Positions 48,556 to 60,019 of a stretch of DNA of 64,000 nucleotides are shown here, in pieces. The notes below the pieces were generated by a model that saw nothing but the letters and a program-made list of their open reading frames with translations, was not told where the DNA came from and made no database searches. This DNA is from Archegozetes longisetosus (Eukaryota > Arthropoda > Arachnida > Sarcoptiformes > Trhypochthoniidae). Position 1 is the first letter of the stretch, and the number at the start of each line of letters is the position of its first letter. The stretch spans positions 2,930,001 through 2,994,000 of the forward strand of contig JAEMBT020000009.1 in assembly GCA_018873245.2 (NCBI GenBank), in the 5' to 3' direction. Both the position numbers and the translations under genes were made by a program.

Positions 48556-50508
48556 ATGGCTCGGAAAAAAACAGATCTTAGGGGATATTTAAATAAAAGA
48601 TTCTGCACTCGTATCTCAGAAAACAGCTTTATTTGTAATAAATGCTATATGGGTTACATTACTCAGAAAAATAGCGATGGAAATAAAGCAGGTCCCTCAA
48701 TTTCTCAAAGGAGCGTATCATCAGAAGTTGCAAAATTGAACATAGTCTAACATTCAGAAGTAATAAGTATAACATCAGCTGTATTCGATGAACACCATTG
48801 CTTGATTTGCAGAACTCCAAACCGCAAAAGACTGCGCGTTTTCAGCATTAGAAGTGTATATTAGTCACAGAATCCATATAAAAGCTGGTGCTCGGTGCTG
48901 TAAGGAACATCTCACCGAAGAAAATAAACTAAAAGATGAAGTGATCCCAGAATTAGAACTTGAAAATAGAGATCAGAATTCTGATGAAATTAAAAAGCTA
49001 CATGAAGGCCTGTGCAAAGAAGTAAATATACAAAGGCACCAAAACTTCGATGAATACAAATCTTGGACAAATATTGAGTGCAAAACAATGACAGGCTTTA
49101 CAAAATCACAAATAGAGACAATTAAAATAAAATACATCGTCAATTTGCGAAATACACAAATAAGATCGGTATCCACAGCCTTGGCAGTGTACTTGACAAA
49201 ACTTAGATCAGGGTTCACTAAGAGGTACTATCAGTCGTCTTCCGTCTTCAAGTTGCATCACATCAAAAATTGCATTAAAGATATGAGAAATGAATTACAA
49301 AATACATTAGTCAACCAAAAATTGGGGCTTAGAAATGTTAATCGGGAATCCTTACACAGAATATAACTGTATTCGCAAGGGAACTGTTCACAGAAAAAAG
49401 TGAAAGTATAGTTACACTATAGATAGGACGTATATATACATTCAGAAAAGCTCCAATAATCGATTTCAAAGGCGGACATGGAGTGTTCAGAAAAAGTGAA
49501 GTTTAGTTAAGCCTTTCGTTGCGTGCTGCCCAAATGGATACATCCTAGGTATATATGGCCCATTTGAGGCAACCAAAAATGATGCAACAATCATAAAAAA
49601 GTGATTGAATCTGATCCTAATATAACAATATTTGAGAAAAAACGATGTGTTTATCATTGATCGAGGATTCCGTGATGCAAAAAAATACCTAGAAAAGAAA
49701 GGATCTAAAGTGCAAATGCCTGAATGCTTAGTCAAAAATCAAAAACAACTCTCTACAAGTCAAGCTAATAAATCGAGATTTGTAATAAAAGTGAGGTATA
49801 TGGTGGAAGTTCTGAATGGGAAATTTAAAAAGTTTCGAGCAGTTGACCAAATCCATCCAAATTCATCACTACCAACCTTGAGGACGGATTTTAAAATTGC
49901 AGCAAGTTTGATTAATGAGTTCTTCACAACATCCAATCTTGACTGCGAAGAGGCGTTCATAGCTCAATTGATGATTAGCAGATTAAATAAAGAAAACTCC
50001 TTACATAAGTTAGTTGAAGAGAGAAATTTTGATAGGATGACTGCAAAATTCCACAAGATTGATTCTAACGAATTAACAGATTTCCCTAATCTGCAGTTGG
50101 ATGATCTTAAATATCTCACACTATGATCATATCAGCTAAAAAAAGCGTTGGATACAGTATTGAACAAATATTAAAACGTAGTGAGTTTATGATTGAAAAA
50201 CATAAAGAGATAGCCGGGTTAATTAGATCGAAATTGCAATCCCGCCACTCTAATAGATCAAATTATTCAGCATACATTCAATATGAGCCAAATTCTGAAG
50301 GTAGGGAACAATAATCAGTTACATGTGCCGCTGCAAAAATGGATTACGAACAGTCGGAATGTGCTCACACGTTGTAACTCTAATATGGTACCTCGGATAT
50401 GCACGATTCCGTGGGTCAATTCTAAGAACGGCAGAATATCTTGATGAAATATTCGCTGAAAGTGTAATTGACGGCTCGACAGCGAAATGGAATAATTTGT
50501 GGTTGTAA
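48556..50508 (+). pseudogene. DDE (DDE_Tnp_4-like) transposase with C-terminal SWIM zinc motif, decayed
   Basis: Pieces in order, in several frames: an N-terminal Cys pair 'CNKCYMGY'; 'HHCLICRTPNRKR' and 'GARCCKEHL', a Cys/His cluster; a helix-turn-helix region ('MTGFTKSQIETI', 'LTKLRSGF'); and the catalytic core. In the core, 'TIDRTYIYIQ' holds the first Asp, 'GPFEATKNDATII' and 'DVFIIDRGFRDAKKYLEKKG' follow with the second Asp, and 'VEVLNGKFKKFRA' holds the Glu. A basic region 'LQSRHSNRSNYSAY' precedes the SWIM motif 'CRCKNGLRTVGMCSHV' and 'IWYLGYARF'. Stops between the pieces show that the gene is dead. Arrangement and DDE spacing fit the harbinger-like DDE_Tnp_4 superfamily; a fused SWIM is unusual there. 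Confidence 0.7.
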
Positions 50509-51081
50509 TGGTAGGATTCGACAATCTAGACTCCTCTCTCGAGCTCTTCTGAGTACTCAGGACATTGGAATCTATGAAGCCAATGACCCGAACAAGACTG
50601 GCACGATCTTCCGTATAGCGCGCGTCTCACGCCAGCTTAGAAGTAGTGGAATGATACCCACTTCCAAGGGCATATAATGTGGCAGTAAGGAGTAACATCA
50701 TAGAGATCAGTGTTCCATTTGCTTAGCGGTGATTTGAAACTGTAACATCCGTCTGGGAGGAGGTCCTGGACATTTTTTCACCTTTTAAAATAAGCTATAA
50801 TTTATATTTATATTTCAACTTTGACCCCATTCTTAATTATGTTACGGTCCCTAAGCCACTATGATACTTTCCCAAAAACATTTTATATCTTTACTCTTTT
50901 GTCTGTAAAAATTTGATTCAATTTGATAGGGGGTACGGGGGTTATATTTATATTTAAAGGTGGGTAGGTTACATAGAAAAATAGCAAATTTTCAGTTTTC
51001 AAAAATTAATTTAAACCCCCTGCAGCACTTGGAGTAATATTTTACAGTTATATTGCCCATAGTAAGGTATATTTTTATTTA

Positions 51082-51429
51082 ATAATGAAAGATGGGTATG
51101 CGCGGGTGGTTTAGTAAATAGATATAGATAAATAAATAAATCACCATTTTCGACTTTGTCAGCAAGCAGTATGGCGTTTTCAAAAGACTATGTTTGGAAC
51201 GTGACAAACATAGTCTTTGAACTAATACGTGTTTTGGTACGTGGCAAACCCCTAAATCATCACAACAACAACAACACACAAAAGGCGCCATTTGTTGTGC
51301 CTTTGATACTGCTCTCTTTCTATGTGCTGATGAAGACTTAAAGTCGAAAATTTCAACTCTTCTCATCTTCAACAACAATTGGTGAGTTTATTTATTTATT
51401 TTTTATCCTATATCTTATATTTTTATTTA
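51082..51429. mobile_element. Nested insertion with 14-bp target duplication
   Basis: The 14-mer 'TATATTTTTATTTA' occurs at 51068-51081 and again at 51416-51429, bracketing 334 bp absent from the other arm of the host transposon. The insert has imperfect inverted ends ('AGATATAGATAAATAAATAA' versus its complement near 51380-51415). It contains a perfect 14-bp stem (51183-51196/51205-51218) and a CAACAACAACA run. Confidence 0.75.
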
Positions 51430-51535
51430 CTCTAGAAGTTTCGCCCACTTCCTATGTCTTATTGTCCCTTCTCCTTTGGTACGTATATGGCACCCTATGT
51501 GTTGAGTGTAAATATTGTGGTTGCAACTTTTAACG

Positions 51536-52038
51536 AGGTCTGGTTCCCAAGAAATGGAGAATTATGTTTTTGGCCCGTTAGCCGGTACTAGATCGTTGCC
51601 CCTCCCCCACCGTGTGGAGGTAGGCCTATGGGAGAGAGCGTGCCTTTCCTTGGGAAGTGCAGAGCCTCCAATACCTTCATCGGCCCTCATAATCCCGAAG
51701 GTGGCACTGTATACTTACCCTATGATGGAGGGGATGAGAGAAAAGCAATGTCTTATTAATTTCGCGAAAGGTATGCCTCACATCTTTAGAACATTTAGAA
51801 CATTATAGTCGTAGAAAATTCACGAGAAATGGAATAAAATCACGTAGTCATGAATAATGCCCAAAATTACGCAGCATCATGGAAACAGGTTAGGTTGCGT
51901 TACGTTACGTTATGGTTAGGACTTGGTACTTTCGACATTATGCGTTTCGATCTTTCGTGGTAAAACCCTGTAGACAGTACACATATATACGCGCGGGGGG
52001 CACCAAAGAAAATTCCACATTCCTCTGGAACCAGACCT
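51536..52038. repeat. Possible small element, GC-richer
   Basis: A perfect 12-bp inverted pair, 'AGGTCTGGTTCC' at 51536 and its complement at 52027, brackets ~500 bp of unusually GC-rich sequence. It includes 'gttacgttacgttatggtta' near 51900. No recognised gene; the 97-codon frame at 51515-51808 is probably chance. Confidence 0.4.
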
Positions 52039-53004
52039 AGTCAAATATTGCGAACACCATATTTGTACTTAACTCGTCGAGGACCACCTCTGTGCCAAAT
52101 TTGAGAAAAATCGGTGTGGTTAACCTTTCGGAACTATCTCCAAATTATTTAATTATACTCTAAAGATTCTCCACTTATTAATATTTATGAAAGACTATTT
52201 TTAAACCAATTTCAGGATGATCCGCAGCATTCAAAAATACTGATTTATGCTTGTTTTCATCTCATTCATAGTCAATTTTTTCGAAATTTTAATTTGGTGT
52301 TATGGATGATTTTAATCATCGCAATGATTAACATATTGATTTTTAATTAAATTCAACCTTACTTTGCATCCTTTAGTTTTGTACTTGTGACGATCTTTGT
52401 CGTTGTATGTTTTATCCTTATGAACCATAAAATTGCTGCGAATTTCAGATGTAGAGCTGCAATTATTTTTAATCAAATAAACTGAATCATCCATAGTTTA
52501 TTTTTGTGAGTTTTAAAAATTGGAAAACCTCTCATGAAAGAATGTCTGTTATGAATGAAAAACTTTAAAATTTTCGTTATATTTGACCGTTAATTTCTTA
52601 ACGTATTGGAATTTCTCGAAAACTTGACAATAGTGAAAACAAGTTTATTTCAGAAATTAAGCTTTTTTATTACATTATATATTCAATTTTAATCAATTTA
52701 ATATTTTAAAAAAAAATAGTATCAAAATTTAAAGTTTAGAAAATTAGTATTTTTTCTGAGATAAATTAAGGAAACCTTGTTTCGAAACCTCGAAGTGATC
52801 CAGTTTGTCACGAAGATTTAGTCTGCTATACATGAAAATATATATTTTATTTTTCGTCAATCTTCTGAAACGAGTACACTGGTGTTTAATTGCAATCTTT
52901 CGTTTTACAATTACTTAAAAGAAATAGCTTAAAGTATTAATTCTTTGACTTGACAATCAAATAGGTTCTCTCTCATTGCGTAATCATTTCTGCTTAACAA
53001 ATCA
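52039..53004 (+). other. No gene seen
   Basis: AT-rich. A 60-codon minus frame (52494-52312) is hydrophilic and unrecognised. Confidence 0.4.
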
Positions 53005-56000
53005 TCAAATATTTCGTTCGATATTTTGTTTAATAATATTTTGTGGACAATCAAATTGAACAATACTTCCTGAGTCGAGTACAAGAACTCTATCGCAGTC
53101 CATTATAGTGTTGAGTCTGTGAGCGATGGTCAGTACTGTGCACGAACAAAAGTGTTCTCGGATAGTCTTCTGAATCAATGAATCAGTCCTTAGAAAAAAC
53201 AAAATTAACTTAAGTTTGATACAAATAATAACACATAAGACTTCTATTAGATAATGAAAAATATCATACGTTGGATCGACATTAGCGGTGACTTCATCTA
53301 AGACAATAATTTTATTATCTCTCAATAAAGCTCTGACTAAACAAATCAACTGTTTCTGACCCACACTAAAATTGTTTCCACTTTCAGATATCAAATAATC
53401 TAGTTTTCCCGGCAATGACATAATAACATGTTTCAACTGCACTTTTTCTAATGCTTCCCAAAGTTTTTCATCTGTTTGTTCATAAAATGGATCAATATTT
53501 CTGCGAACACTTCCCGTAAAAAGAATAGGTTCTTGTGGTATAATTGAAATTTTTTTTCTTAAATAAGCTAAACTTATAGTTGAAGTGTCGATGCCATCAA
53601 TAGCTATAAAGCCTTTTGGTTCAGTCAATCTGAACAGACATTCAATCAATGATGACTTTCCAGAACCAGTTCTGCCAATAATTCCGACTTTTTCTTCACC
53701 TTTGATCTCAAAATTCAAGTCATTTAAAACCTGATAATCACTTGCGCTGTATTTTAAACTAACATTTTCAAACTTGATGCGTCCATTAGTGGGCCATTCT
53801 TTAGGCGGTTGTCTATTGTTATTAAAGACATCTTCTTCTGGCAGATCAAAAAACTCAACAATGCGTTCGACACAAGTCATTGATGATTCTAGTTCTGCTG
53901 ATTGTCGAACACCTGATTGAAACTGATCCGTTAATAGTAATGCTTGCGATATAGAAAGCGCGATTGCACTCGCATTAAGACCATTATCGATATTAAGTAA
54001 TAACAATACTGTAATAGTTATCACATAAATAGCGCACAACATATCCAGAACTATACCGAACCAACGCGTCGAGCATAAGAACATAAAATAAGCCGAAGTA
54101 TGACTGTTTTGGATTCGATCGAATTGTTCCTCAAATTTAGTTTGAGTTTTAAAAGCTCTAATTGTTGTCAATCCATATAAAGTTGTGGACATGTGTGAAA
54201 ATACTGGACTTTTGCAGCCGCTATTAGAAATAATTTAGTCTTTTAATGGCATCTCGAAATCTTTTTATTGAGCTCCACTTTCATACCTTCAACTTTCTTT
54301 AATCTACGAGCAGTTCCGATATAATAACGTCTTACGAAGAAAAACAAAATCAATAGTAGAATACATGGAATCAAATTCCAGACATCAATAAAGGCACATA
54401 ATATACTGATCGCCAGGCAATTAAGCAATGTTTGCATTGTTTCAAATGCTGTCTGTGGCAAAAACTCGTCAACTATTCCTAAATCTCTTGTAAATCTGTT
54501 CAATAATATTCCGATTGGGTTGTTATCAAAAAACGATACCTTAGCTCTTATTACAGAAGCAAATAGTCTGTTGTGTAAATTAACTGAACTTTTCATACAA
54601 ATAGTGAAGAAAGAACTAGTTCTCAACAGTGAAAATAAGAACAAACCTCCGACTAGACAACTATAGATTATTATGTTATTATTTTCATTGCTATCAATTA
54701 GCAGACTTTTATCGAAGGTATAGTTTTGATTAACTTTTTTAATGTCCATATTTTGTTGATAATCAGTCCATTGAGAGAGCCAGTAATCACTACCTGTGAA
54801 TAGTATTTGTGTTATTATATTAGATATGATCAGTGTTGACAATAGTATTATTCCTGAGCCTGATTTCAAATAAATCCAATAGACTCTAGCAGAAGCTTTT
54901 CCGTCAAACTCTAATTCATTGATTTGTTCGATAGAACTCCTGGTTTCTTGTTCGTTAGAAATAGATTTAGGAAACTCGTGACTAGAGTAAGAACTTTTTC
55001 TTATGTTTTTATCCTGCAAGTTTTGATCGAAGTTTAGAAAATCGAAGTCTGTTTGTTTGAGATCCTCATAACTTCGTACACACAAACTCTTTCCCTCTTT
55101 AAGCGCAACGATTTGTTTTGCAGCCTTAATCAACTGAATTTGATGAGTAACTAAAATAACACATTTATCCTTAAGATATCCATTAATACACTCATTAAAT
55201 ATATGATTGGCGACACCGGAATCAACTGCCGAGAATGGATCGTCCAATAAATAGCAATCAGGGTCACTATAGAGAACTCGAGCTAATGACAGTCTTGCTC
55301 TTTGACCACCACTTAATGCAACTCCTCTTTCACCAACTAATGTGTTATCACCGAATGGCAACTGTTTGATGTCTTCTTCAAGAGCTGTCACATAAATAAC
55401 TTTATTATACTTTAGTTCGTCATAAACGCCTCCAAAAACTATATTTTCTCTGACAGTTCCCCCAAAAATCCAATGCTCTTGTGATGCAAACCCTATTCTG
55501 CCATATGTTCTAACCCTTCCGGAAACTATGGGCAGTTCTCCTAAGATTGCCATCAATACAGACGTTTTTCCAGAACCAACAGATCCAATAATTACAGTCA
55601 ACTCCTCTTTCTTTGCGTTAAATGATACGTTCTCTAAAATATTTCTATCACTTTCTGAATTTGATGCGTATTTTGCGACTACTTTTGCACCGAAATACCA
55701 ATTTTCACTTCATCAGATTCTTCTATTGAGTTTACATCACGTGACCGTTCCTTATGTCATATAAAAAAATTGTTTATATTGTAAGAAAAGTAACTTTGAC
55801 ACGATATAACAATCAAAGTTCTAATTATTATCTCAATGTATGACTAGCGCGCGTAATAATAGATTTAAACTCAAAACCAAAACAAGTATTGTTCAGGCTT
55901 TTCACGAAAGAATTAAATAACTAGAACTTTGAATACTTTGTCAATCGCTCTCAGTCCGAGCAAAATGTTTTATTCAATAGTATATAAATTAACTAAAGTC

Positions 56001-57472
56001 ATAAGACTTACATTTATCTCTTGAAATTCTTCTAATAATAAGAAGCCCTACAAAATTCAGCCAAAAAATTATAAAGTCCAACAAAACACATCGTTCAGAC
56101 CTGAATCCTCTTAATTGAGATGAGAGTTTCGGCTCCGTATAAAATACCATAAGGAAAGTTAAAAGTCATCACATCTTTCAGTTGATTGATCAAAGAAATG
56201 GTCACAAAAACATTTTCAGTCGTCAAATTGCCACCACTTATCAGAAACACAATTAGACTAATAAACGCAATTAATTTGGACGAAATGAAAAACAGCCCCA
56301 AATTAAAAGCTCTCAAAAACATAGATTTCCTAATACTAGATATCTCTTTGATTCTGGATTTCTCAACTAATTTACTGAAAGGTATTTCCCAAGAATACAT
56401 TTTAATGACTCTCATGGCAGGTATTATTTCGCTCATAATTCTCACTCTTTCATCAGTTAAGAGCGCTGTTCTACCTCTTAATTTCGAAAACATCCTACCC
56501 ATCAATCCTTGAATAGGAATATAGAGTATTGAAAGTACAAAACCGGCCAGACATGAGATACCGATTTGAAGCCAGAGAAGAACAGTTACAAAACACATTT
56601 GTATTGGACCCACAAATAGATAGTGAGTGAAAACTAGAGACCAGTCAAACCGATTCACATCATTGGCTAATAAGTTGACGATTTGTCCAACAGTCGTTTG
56701 ATTAAGGGCTGAACTGTTTAGTTTAAGGATTTTATGGTATATTAGATAAGAGACAGCGATTCGAACTTGCATTCCATTACGATATGTTGATAGAAAGTAA
56801 GGATGGGATACAATCACATTAAGAATTAGTAGTAAACATATCGCAAACGCACAGTAATAGACAATCATTTCGTTTGAGCTCAAATCAAGCTCGTTTTCAG
56901 CATTGAATTTTTCGTCGCCTCTTTCGCGCCATCTATTCAAATATCTAACAAGTAGTCCAAGTGTCACAGGAAGTGATAGTCGGACAAAACAGAACTTTAC
57001 GATAAGAATTATTTATTACTATTGGGAATAAAGCTTTGCTTGGATGAAAACTTACAATAAATACATTGAAAAAGCCGTACCAAAAATATTTTGGCCCAAA
57101 AGTTTTAACGATAGCTCGCAACAAGTTTGGAGTTTTGTGATCACCGTGTTTTGCTAGTTCTTTGTCCCATTCTCTATGCATAGAAAAAAATTTTCAATCG
57201 ACTTATCGAAAAATAGTACTGATCAGTACATCTTCAGTCTATTCCCGAGTATTTCTGAATAATCATATTTTGAACACCCATACAAATCTTCGGTACTGAA
57301 CTTTTTGTTATAATTTGCAGAGAAAAAGCCTGTTATCCACCTTATAGTAAGAAATTATTTAACATTGCATAAAACTCATTTTGACTTTTACACTCATTTT
57401 CAATACTCACCAACAAAAAAGTTTAGAAATAGCGTTTGCTTTATCATAATTATAACTATTGTTTTCATTCAT
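53005..57472 (-). CDS. ABCC-subfamily (MRP4-like) ABC transporter, two frame breaks
   Basis: Eight exons: 57472-57411, 57340-57230, 57173-57056, 56994-56101, 56047-56012 (a 36-bp microexon), 55750-54287, 54220-53270 and 53188-53005. Together they give ~1273 aa with the short MRP layout (TMD1-NBD1-TMD2-NBD2, no TMD0). The start gives 'ISKLFCWWITGFF', the usual ABCC entry. NBD1 has Walker A 'GSVGSGKTS' (~463), signature 'LSGGQ' (~553) and Walker B 'CYLLDDP'. NBD2 has 'GRTGSGKSS' (~1077), the noncanonical 'FSVGQ' typical of ABCC proteins, 'IIVLDEVTANVDP' and 'IAHRL'. It would export anionic conjugates or drugs across a membrane using ATP. Phase analysis shows one base missing in exon 6 (A-run at 55683-55686) and one early in exon 7 (A-run near 54210-54214). 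Both lie in GCAAAAGT. These are sequencing slips or disabling mutations; everything else is intact. Confidence 0.85.
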
Positions 57473-57781
57473 TGCAGGATTAATTATTACGAAAGTTAGG
57501 CCAAAACATTTTTAATATTGTGTATAACTTCAGCCTCACAACTATGAACCTAAAGAAAATGTAAATGCAAGTGAAAGCATACAGGCACAATCATTTTTTA
57601 TTAACTCTGGGAAATATACTCAATAAACTAATAATCGTTGATAGCAACTAGAAAAAGGCAGTTAATATGTCAAATTACCTGTCATGCGCATCAATTTACC
57701 ATGAAATTCTGTTTTCGATTTTCTTTCAATACTGTATTGAACATAAAGCCAGTTTCTTAATATATAAAAATTAATGAAAAT
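57473..57781 (+). other. Upstream region of the ABCC gene
   Basis: No gene. Its promoter on the minus strand should lie here. The boundary to the LINE fragment is near 57780. Confidence 0.4.
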
Positions 57782-58743
57782 GTGTCACAACCTTTCATTG
57801 TTATTTCGGGTGTCATGCGAGGAGGGATTTTATCTCTAACATTGTTCAATATATTTGTAAGAAATTTATTTGAAAAATCACTTTCTAGTTCTGGTTATCA
57901 ATTTGCTGATGATAGCACACTAGTTAAGCCCATATTTGAAAAGGAAGATATCACCAAATTGCAAATTGACTTAAATAATATACGAAAATGGTGTTATGCA
58001 AAAAGACTCAAATTAAATAAAAATAAAACAAAACATCTAAGAATTTCATTTAAAAATGTTGATTTGCCTCGATATCATATTGATGACTCTATCATTAAAA
58101 TGGTTGATAATAAAATGACTTTTGATCAACACATAAATGCAGTCATATCAAAGAGTTATAAAAAATGGGCCGTAATTAAGAAAATATGTTCAAATGCAAA
58201 AGGAGAGACTTTTCTTAGATTATATAAATCTTATATATTACCAATTTTGAGTTTTCATCCCTCTCTTGGTTTGCAAATGAAGGAAATATGAGTAGAATAG
58301 AAAAAATACAAAGAAGAGTAACTAAATTCATATGCACTGAAATGAAAAAACCTAACTTAGTATATAAAGAAAGACTTTCTATTCTCAATTTAGACTCTAT
58401 TAATATAAGACGTTATATGAAAAGATTGACACTCACTAAGAAGATATATGATAAGAGTAAATTTATACCTCAAATTTGGTTAAACCATTTTAATTTCAAT
58501 TTAACAACAAACGAGATTTTTTTAGATATAGAATATTCTAGGATTAAAAAGACAGATCAGCACGTATTCGTTATAACGTCTAAAGAATTCAATGAATTGC
58601 CTAGAGATCTAAGAGATTGTATTGGTATTAATGCTTTTCTTAAAAATGTTAAACTATTTTTAACACAAGGCACTGATTAATTCAGATGTCCGTTTCGTAT
58701 ATTTTTTAACGTGAATAAATTATTATTATTATTATTATTATTA
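57782..58743 (+). mobile_element. 5'-truncated LINE (non-LTR retrotransposon), RT 3' half
   Basis: Two overlapping frames, 57782-58291 and 58288-58680, read as one reverse transcriptase C-terminus interrupted by a single-base shift near 58250. The first has 'GVMRGGILSLTLFNIF', the catalytic 'FADDSTLV' and 'WCYAKRLKLNKNKTKHL'. The second has 'RIEKIQRRVTKFIC', the usual post-RT region of Jockey/CR1-like elements. A (TTA)n microsatellite at 58718-58743 ends the copy, as in LINEs with simple-repeat tails. The endonuclease and ORF1 are missing. Confidence 0.85.
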
Positions 58744-59640
58744 ATATCTTCAATACAACTGGGAAGCAGACCATCACAACGTATCACTTTTGGTTGCTAT
58801 CAACGATTATTAATTTATTGAGTGCAGTTTGGAACCGTAACATTCAACATAATTGAAAAGATTTAGTTCCTCTGTGAGCTATAAAAATTATAACTTTTGT
58901 CAAATCACATAAAGATTACATGTTTTTATCAAACAAAGAACTCTTAACCTTTCTAATGAGTTTATGGCACGTTTTATCATCTCTTATGCAACTAGATTCT
59001 AAAATAACTTTATGCTAACAATCAACATATAACTGCTATTTGTTCATATCACATCAAATGCTTTAAAACATTTGGCGCATCGGATAATATTTTTTTCTAC
59101 TAAAAATGTCTTTCTCTAAAATGCTCATGAAAAACGTTTGTCTATAAACAGTTTATTTAGATATAAAAATATTACTGGGATAAATAATTTCCAACCAAAC
59201 CTGCTACGTTTTTTGTGTTATTATAAAATCATGCGCAAAGTCTGATAGAAAGACGCAGCAGATTTAATTGACAACTATTTATCCTAATACAAATTTATTA
59301 TAATTTGTTTTAAATTGTAATGATGAATATTGTGATTATCTCATAATATATGTCCAACAATACCAATGCAATTAAATAATATTTTCGAACAATTTATAGC
59401 AACCCGTTATATTTCAAATGACATGCTATTTGAATAGAAAATTGACAAAACATCTGAACACATTTTTCAATAACATTTCTTATTAGATAAGGACACGGAA
59501 ATTCGAAAATTTATTCAAAGCACTCGTATATGGTATCTATTCTGTTTTAATGTTGAGTCTAAAACTATTTTCAATGCTCGTCACGAAGCAATCTACATCC
59601 GAGATAGAGTTATTCTTACTGCCAGAGAAGCACGAGTCAC
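58744..59640 (+). other. No gene seen
   Basis: AT-rich. 59480-59640 may be the upstream part of the transposase relic that follows, but no motif is clear. Confidence 0.35.
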
Positions 59641-59658
59641 TAAACTCAAAATAATATA

Positions 59659-59901
59659 GTGAGCAGAATAATAAGTTCTTGTAAAATATTTCATCGATGT
59701 AACAAAGAATACTATTTAGATATTCTTGAACTCGATCAAGCTACTTTTGATGATGCGACAATAATAGTTGAAATAACCAAGATAAAAGAATTTCAAAAAC
59801 TTTTCGAAGAGGATGATATGTTCATGTTTGATCGAGGCTTTCGTGTTTCCGTCCCAGTAATGAAAAAATATAAAATTGAAGTTAAGTTTTTGGCCAAATG
59901 A
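59659..59901 (+). pseudogene. DDE_Tnp_4-like transposase relic
   Basis: An 80-codon frame contains 'MFMFDRGFRVSVPVMKKY', matching the 'DVFIIDRGFRDAKKYL' core at 49.65 kb, preceded by 'TFDDATIIVEI' (compare 'KNDATII'). Downstream 'RRLKFYLIN'-like pieces follow in another frame. Only the middle of the catalytic domain is left, so this is a second, older copy related to the DDE-SWIM transposon. Confidence 0.6.
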
Positions 59902-60019
59902 ATTCAACAGTTGACTTGGGAACAAATGAATGGAACTGAAAAAGGGACTAAAGCTGAGAAAAGACAAAATATGGCAACGCTTAAAAGTCGCTTTAGACGT
60001 TTGAAATTTTACTTAATAA

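Larger units (their letters stand above)
47943..51478 (+). mobile_element. 3.5-kb DNA transposon with ~320-bp terminal inverted repeats
   Basis: The left arm 47943-48262 is the reverse complement of the right arm 50817-51478, once a 348-bp insertion (with its duplicated site) in the right arm is removed. The ends read 'AAAGGAGAAG' and its complement. The arms have diverged by a few percent with small indels. The interior holds one decayed DDE transposase-SWIM gene. Target-site duplication is not obvious. Confidence 0.8.

Noticed and set aside
51515..51808. 97-codon frame in GC-rich sequence
   Set aside because: No homology recognised, and it overlaps a likely repeat with inverted ends.
51880..51930. 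Telomere-like 'ggttagg' and 'gttacgtta' repeats
   Set aside because: Too few and irregular to be an interstitial TTAGG array.
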